Part shown: piece by piece, positions 45,335 through 48,971 of the stretch | Layout: each line of letters begins with the position of its first letter | Position numbering within the stretch: position 1 is the first letter of the stretch | NCBI RefSeq assembly: GCF_001559865.1 | Contig: NZ_LOHE01000001.1 | Coordinates: 1 to 48,971, forward strand | Reading direction: 5' to 3' | Source: Abyssisolibacter fermentans | GTDB taxonomy: Bacteria; Bacillota; Clostridia; Tissierellales; MCWD3 | DNA: 48,971 nt | Notes under the pieces: generated by a model | Seen by the model: the letters and a program-made list of their open reading frames with translations, nothing else | Databases searched by the model: none | What the model was told of the DNA's origin: nothing | Position numbers and translations under genes: made by a program

Positions 45335-46555
45335 ATGAGTAAAAAAACACTTTTTTTAATAGGTATTATTTTTATAGTAGTAACTATAGCTATAGTGAAC
45401 GTAAAAATTCAAAATATAGGAGATAAAACAGTTAAAGATGTAGAAAATGACATAGATGAACAGGCTTTTAGCCTAGACAATATATCTAGTTATAACTCGT
45501 TTATTAAAAAATCAGTTACAGGTAAATATATTTATAAAAAGTTCTATTCACCAGATTATAAGAATTGCTTTATTGCAAAAATAGGTTACACTGAAGATGA
45601 TGACGATGCTAATACTTTATATTTAAATAATATAACAGATACATATTTTGAATTAATAGATAATATAAAGGATCCAGTTATATGGTTAAGTAACGAAAAA
45701 GTATTAGTTAATGGAGTGTATATATATAATATAGAGACTAAAACAATAGAAAAACATATAATGAAAGAAATTTTAGATGATAATCATTTAATTAATTATA
45801 GTTTAGATCACAAAAAAGAAAAAATAGCGCTATGTTTAACAGATAAATTAAACAATACTAAAGAGTGTAGCTATTTAATTTATGTCTATGATATAAAAAA
45901 TGATTCATATAAAAAAATATATGAAAAGAAAAACGCAAGTATAGATTTAACACTAGCAAATTATTATATCGTATGGGATAAAAATAGCAATATTATTTTT
46001 GATAGTAATGATTTTAAAATAATGAAGTTTGATACGAAATTAAATACATTAAAAGATTATATAAAAGTAGATATAGACAAAGACATAGAATATATAGATA
46101 ATCAACAAACTGAAGAAACTGATGAATATGGGGAACCGCCAATAACTGATAAAATGATGGGAATATCAAAAGATAATAAGTACATAAGTATAAGATCGGG
46201 GGAGGAACTTGTACGCATTATAGATACTGAAAATAACGTTGAAGTTGAAAGCAGTAGTGAAAATAGAATACCTTATTCACCTGATTTTTGTTGGATTAAT
46301 ACAAATGTGTTTGCTTATATAGTTAATTTCGTACAGAGTACTAATGAAATCCATATATGTAGTATTAACGATGGCGTATATAGTGTGAAATCAGTGATTG
46401 AGTGCGAAAAACTTAAAAAGGATAACAACTTCATATATAATTTAAGACTAGATAAAGACAAACTTATTTTTGATGTTGTAGAATTTTCATCACCTAGTTT
46501 TGAAACTATTGAAAAAGTTACTACTTATGAGATTATTTCAGACAAAGATAAATAA
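45335..46555 (+). CDS. Membrane-anchored extracytoplasmic protein, candidate immunity to the M23 toxin
   Basis: A 406-aa protein with one N-terminal hydrophobic helix (about 5-24), so the bulk should face outside. The body has repeated short strand patterns such as PDYKNCFIAKIGY, KKEKIALCLTD, DNKYISIRS and PYSPDFCWINTNVFAYI. These suggest a beta-propeller of TolB/WD40-like style (by eye). GGAGG precedes the ATG. It follows the peptidoglycan-peptidase cassette, and protection against a wall hydrolase is needed outside the membrane, so the topology fits an immunity role. The family was not recognised. Confidence 0.6.
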   Translation: MSKKTLFLIGIIFIVVTIAIVNVKIQNIGDKTVKDVENDIDEQAFSLDNISSYNSFIKKSVTGKYIYKKFYSPDYKNCFIAKIGYTEDDDDANTLYLNNITDTYFELIDNIKDPVIWLSNEKVLVNGVYIYNIETKTIEKHIMKEILDDNHLINYSLDHKKEKIALCLTDKLNNTKECSYLIYVYDIKNDSYKKIYEKKNASIDLTLANYYIVWDKNSNIIFDSNDFKIMKFDTKLNTLKDYIKVDIDKDIEYIDNQQTEETDEYGEPPITDKMMGISKDNKYISIRSGEELVRIIDTENNVEVESSSENRIPYSPDFCWINTNVFAYIVNFVQSTNEIHICSINDGVYSVKSVIECEKLKKDNNFIYNLRLDKDKLIFDVVEFSSPSFETIEKVTTYEIISDKDK

Positions 46556-46842
46556 AAAACTAGAAACAAACAAGGGGACTACAGACTGTTTTAATGCAGT
46601 CTGCTACACCCATTGGGGCAATGTCATCAACCTAAGAATACAAAAATTAGAAATTAAATTTTAAAGAAAATTTCAAAAAACACTTGACTTTTCAAAAAAG
46701 CCCTAATAATCGATATGAATACCATTAAACAAGAGGACGGTTCGAGACTGCTGAAAAACACCTCCTATAATGTGTAAATGCGAAAAGCAAAAAGGATATT
46801 TCATATGAATGTCAAATTATATATACATGAAGGTGTTTTTAT
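46556..46842. other. Intercassette debris with small hairpins
   Basis: CAGACTG/CAGTCTG hairpin at about 46582-46604. A copy of the GGCAATGTCATCAACCTAA segment lies at 46617. AAAAAACACTTGACTTTTCAA at about 46675 is shared with 14190. GAGGACGGTTC lies at 46733. GAGACTGCTGAAAAACACC at about 46744 may be the left end of an IS1182-type element. Confidence 0.45.
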
Positions 46843-47061
46843 ATGCTTAAAACAGAATATAAACAACAAAGCATATATTCAATAATATATAATAAAATAC
46901 CAGATGATCATCTGCTAAAACAAATAGATAGAGTAGTAGATTTTAGTTTTATCAATGAAATGTTTAGAGATAGCTATTGTAAATACTATGGAAGACCAGC
47001 AAAAGAACCAGAAATGAGGTGTATAATATGCATAATGCAACTATTAATAGAAGATTATTAA
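46843..47061 (+). pseudogene. IS1182-family transposase N-terminal fragment
   Basis: The 72-residue start of a transposase: a QQSIYSIIYNKIPDDHLL opening, then DFSFINEMFRDSYC, then GRPAKEPEM. This is the conserved N-terminus of IS1182-type transposases, which normally reach 450-550 residues. After EPEM the frame drifts (RCIICIMQLLIEDY) and stops. It is a truncated remnant inserted next to the third boundary repeat. Confidence 0.75.
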
Positions 47062-47147
47062 TAATTTTCATACTTTGTACAAACAAGGGGACGGTTCATC
47101 CGTTTGGTCAAATTTGGATTAATTTATACTTATGCCGAGTCAAAATG

Positions 47148-47259
47148 ATACTGATTTGGGTGACGAAGGTGTCGATAATAATCAAATTAGGATAAAAGCT
47201 ACATTATTAATAAAAATACGTCAGATTGATTTGTGAGTCTGACGTATTTTTGTATAAAT
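47148..47259 (+). repeat. Cassette-boundary repeat with terminator hairpin, copy 3
   Basis: GTGTCGATAAT, AAATTAGGATA and the hairpin AAAAATACGTCAGA (47212-47225) with TCTGACGTATTTTT (47238-47251), collinear with the other two copies. Confidence 0.85.
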
Positions 47260-47319
47260 ATTAATCTTAACTACCTACAGCTACGTATATTACCTAAACT
47301 GTTAAAATTAGTAGAAAAA

Positions 47320-48971
47320 ATGTATAATAAAGAAGGAGAAGAAGTCCTTAAAAAGTCAGTAGAATATATATATGATGCAAACGGAAACGAAATAAGACAA
47401 AAATCAGACTATATACATCCACATGACATGACAATGATACAAAGCACCAAAGGAAACACACATGGAAAAGGAATAACAGAGGAAATAAGCACGTTAATAG
47501 AAAGAGAAGAAGAATACTATGATGGCTTTAACAGACTAGTAAAAGTAGATAAAATAACTAGTGGTACAAGAAACATAGTAACCTACAGATACAACGGAGA
47601 CGGACAAAGAACAACAAAACAAGAGCAATGCTCAAAAGACGGATATGTAACAAAGACAACAAACTACTATTACGACAGACAGCACGTGATACTAGAAACA
47701 GGAACAGAGACAGTAAGCTATGTGAGAGGAATAAACTATATATCAAGAAAAAGCAGCATAGGATCAAGCTACTATTTCTACAACGGACATGGAGACGTAG
47801 TACAAACAGTATCAGAAAATGGAGAAGTTAGAAACCAATATGATTACGACATATTTGGAAATCCATTATTAACAATAGAAGAAGAAAAGAATGAAATAAG
47901 ATACTCAGGAGAATACTACGACGAAAGCACAGGCTTATATTACCTAAGAGCAAGATATTACAATCCATACACAGGAAGATTTATATCAGAAGACAGCTAT
48001 TGGGGAGAGGATAGTAATCCGCTTAGTTTGAATTTGTATACTTATTGCTATAATGATCCATTAAGGTTTATAGATCCGAGTGGTCATAGAGTAATGGCTT
48101 GTGAATCAGGTGGAGATACATCAAAAGCAATAGATAAGATAGTAGAAGAATTAGATAAGTGTAAGAAAAAATGGAATAAAGAAAATGAAAGTCGAACATA
48201 TGAAGAAAGGTTAAAAGGTAAATCAACATGGACAAAGGCTCAGCATAAAGCTCATGATAGGGCAAATAGTCTAAGGGAACAATTGGCTAAATTAGATACA
48301 GAAAATAAAGAAATGGTTAAGGAATTAGTAGAAAGAGAAGGAAGAGCAGAAGGATATGAAGGGCAATATGAAAAGTATCAAGCAAAAAGACACCTTGATA
48401 AAATTTCTAGAAAGTCAAAAAAAATACAGAACAGACAAAATGAACAATATAAGGAATTAAATCAAACATTTTTTGGATATAAAGGAAAAGCTAAAGAGTT
48501 TCTAAAAGAGCTTCAAAATATGGATAAAGTAACAAAGGAAGAATATAATAAGCTGATTAAATTAAATAAAATGATTGAATATGCAGAACAAAAAGGTAGG
48601 AATGTATTTGAGGAAGAAGTAGAAGTAAGGGAGGAAGATTATAAGAAAAAATATCGAGATGGTACAGAATATGATGAACGAGATTTAATATTAAATCAAC
48701 TCAATGGTAAGTATTGGGAAACATATTTATATACGAATACCTTAAAATGTATTAGCTCAGAAACTGAATATGAAGGCATACCATTATATAGAGGATTTTC
48801 AAATGGTGAGGTATATTGGGATGAGCTATACAATGCTCCAGAATGGAAAGACACGACATTACCAGAATACATTAACTTAACAGGTGGAATGAGGTATATA
48901 ATGCTTCACCACCAGACAAAACAAGAAAAGCAAGAATTGATGGCTCAAGCAGTAGGTCTAACATTTACAGC
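47320..48971 (+). CDS. Displaced RHS cassette with a different toxin tip (runs off the window)
   Basis: An open frame continues to the window edge (550 codons, no stop). Homology to the main RHS core starts at about 47290 (LLKLVEKMYNKEGEE) and runs through GLYYLRARYYNPYTGRF to DPSGH (about 48075). The DNA is close to the main gene at 38400-39190. The tip after DPSGH is new: a Cys-containing start (RVMACESGGDTSK), then a long charged helical region (KAQHKAHDRANSLREQLAKL) and an unrecognised beginning of a globular domain (LYRGFSNGEVYW). That last motif recalls the RG-x-S region of ADP-ribosyltransferase-type toxins, but the evidence is thin. No ribosome-binding site precedes the first ATG, so it is an orphan cassette. 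Confidence 0.8.
   Translation, partial: MYNKEGEEVLKKSVEYIYDANGNEIRQKSDYIHPHDMTMIQSTKGNTHGKGITEEISTLIEREEEYYDGFNRLVKVDKITSGTRNIVTYRYNGDGQRTTKQEQCSKDGYVTKTTNYYYDRQHVILETGTETVSYVRGINYISRKSSIGSSYYFYNGHGDVVQTVSENGEVRNQYDYDIFGNPLLTIEEEKNEIRYSGEYYDESTGLYYLRARYYNPYTGRFISEDSYWGEDSNPLSLNLYTYCYNDPLRFIDPSGHRVMACESGGDTSKAIDKIVEELDKCKKKWNKENESRTYEERLKGKSTWTKAQHKAHDRANSLREQLAKLDTENKEMVKELVEREGRAEGYEGQYEKYQAKRHLDKISRKSKKIQNRQNEQYKELNQTFFGYKGKAKEFLKELQNMDKVTKEEYNKLIKLNKMIEYAEQKGRNVFEEEVEVREEDYKKKYRDGTEYDERDLILNQLNGKYWETYLYTNTLKCISSETEYEGIPLYRGFSNGEVYWDELYNAPEWKDTTLPEYINLTGGMRYIMLHHQTKQEKQELMAQAVGLTFT

Overview
The window is AT-rich DNA from a Gram-positive, spore-former-like Firmicute, most likely a member of the Clostridia. 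The evidence is strong AAGGAGG ribosome-binding sites, TTG and GTG starts, AGA as the main Arg codon, SigV/RsiV-type and Bce-like modules, and YD-repeat (RHS) proteins that carry signal peptides. No rRNA, tRNA or CRISPR array was seen, and the sequence does not support a genus.

Region 1 (1-12,700) is chromosomal housekeeping and stress sensing. It holds a nitroreductase and a response regulator-histidine kinase-ABC transporter operon of the antimicrobial-peptide type. A bidirectional terminator separates this from a secreted DUF2680 protein. A second two-component system, a streptomycin-adenylyltransferase-like gene and a SigV/RsiV (lysozyme-responsive) sigma/anti-sigma pair follow. Two large non-coding stretches (1-960 and 7,440-8,060) are copies of one complex structured repeat whose stems covary. 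A small GGGACGGTTC palindrome lies between two genes and again, in frame, inside the linker of a response regulator.

Region 2 (12,775-18,620) starts with an IS30-family element that has recognisable ends. It continues as a graveyard of RHS toxin fragments and short genes that look like immunity genes: a membrane protein, a lipoprotein, an Imm49-like protein, an unknown cytosolic protein and a second membrane protein.

Region 3 (18,890-41,014) is one long same-strand cluster with a good sigma-A promoter and a leader of about 370 nt. It encodes a 2066-aa FN3/GLUG surface protein, a 1103-aa vWA/FN3 protein with a related C-terminal beta domain, two exported helical proteins of unknown function, a 3293-aa secreted RHS protein with an unrecognised C-terminal toxin region, and a small zinc-ribbon/membrane protein that is the likely immunity protein. 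I infer a surface display or delivery apparatus for the RHS toxin.

Region 4 (41,015-48,971) holds displaced RHS cassettes. Each repeats the 3' part of the main RHS core at the DNA level and then carries a different tip. The first ends in a peptidoglycan-binding plus M23 peptidase tip, followed by a membrane-anchored extracytoplasmic partner (candidate immunity). The second runs off the window. The same roughly 110-bp terminator-bearing boundary repeat lies in front of the cassettes here and in region 2, and a shared breakpoint in the RHS core starts several of them. This suggests a recombination-driven system for switching toxin tips.
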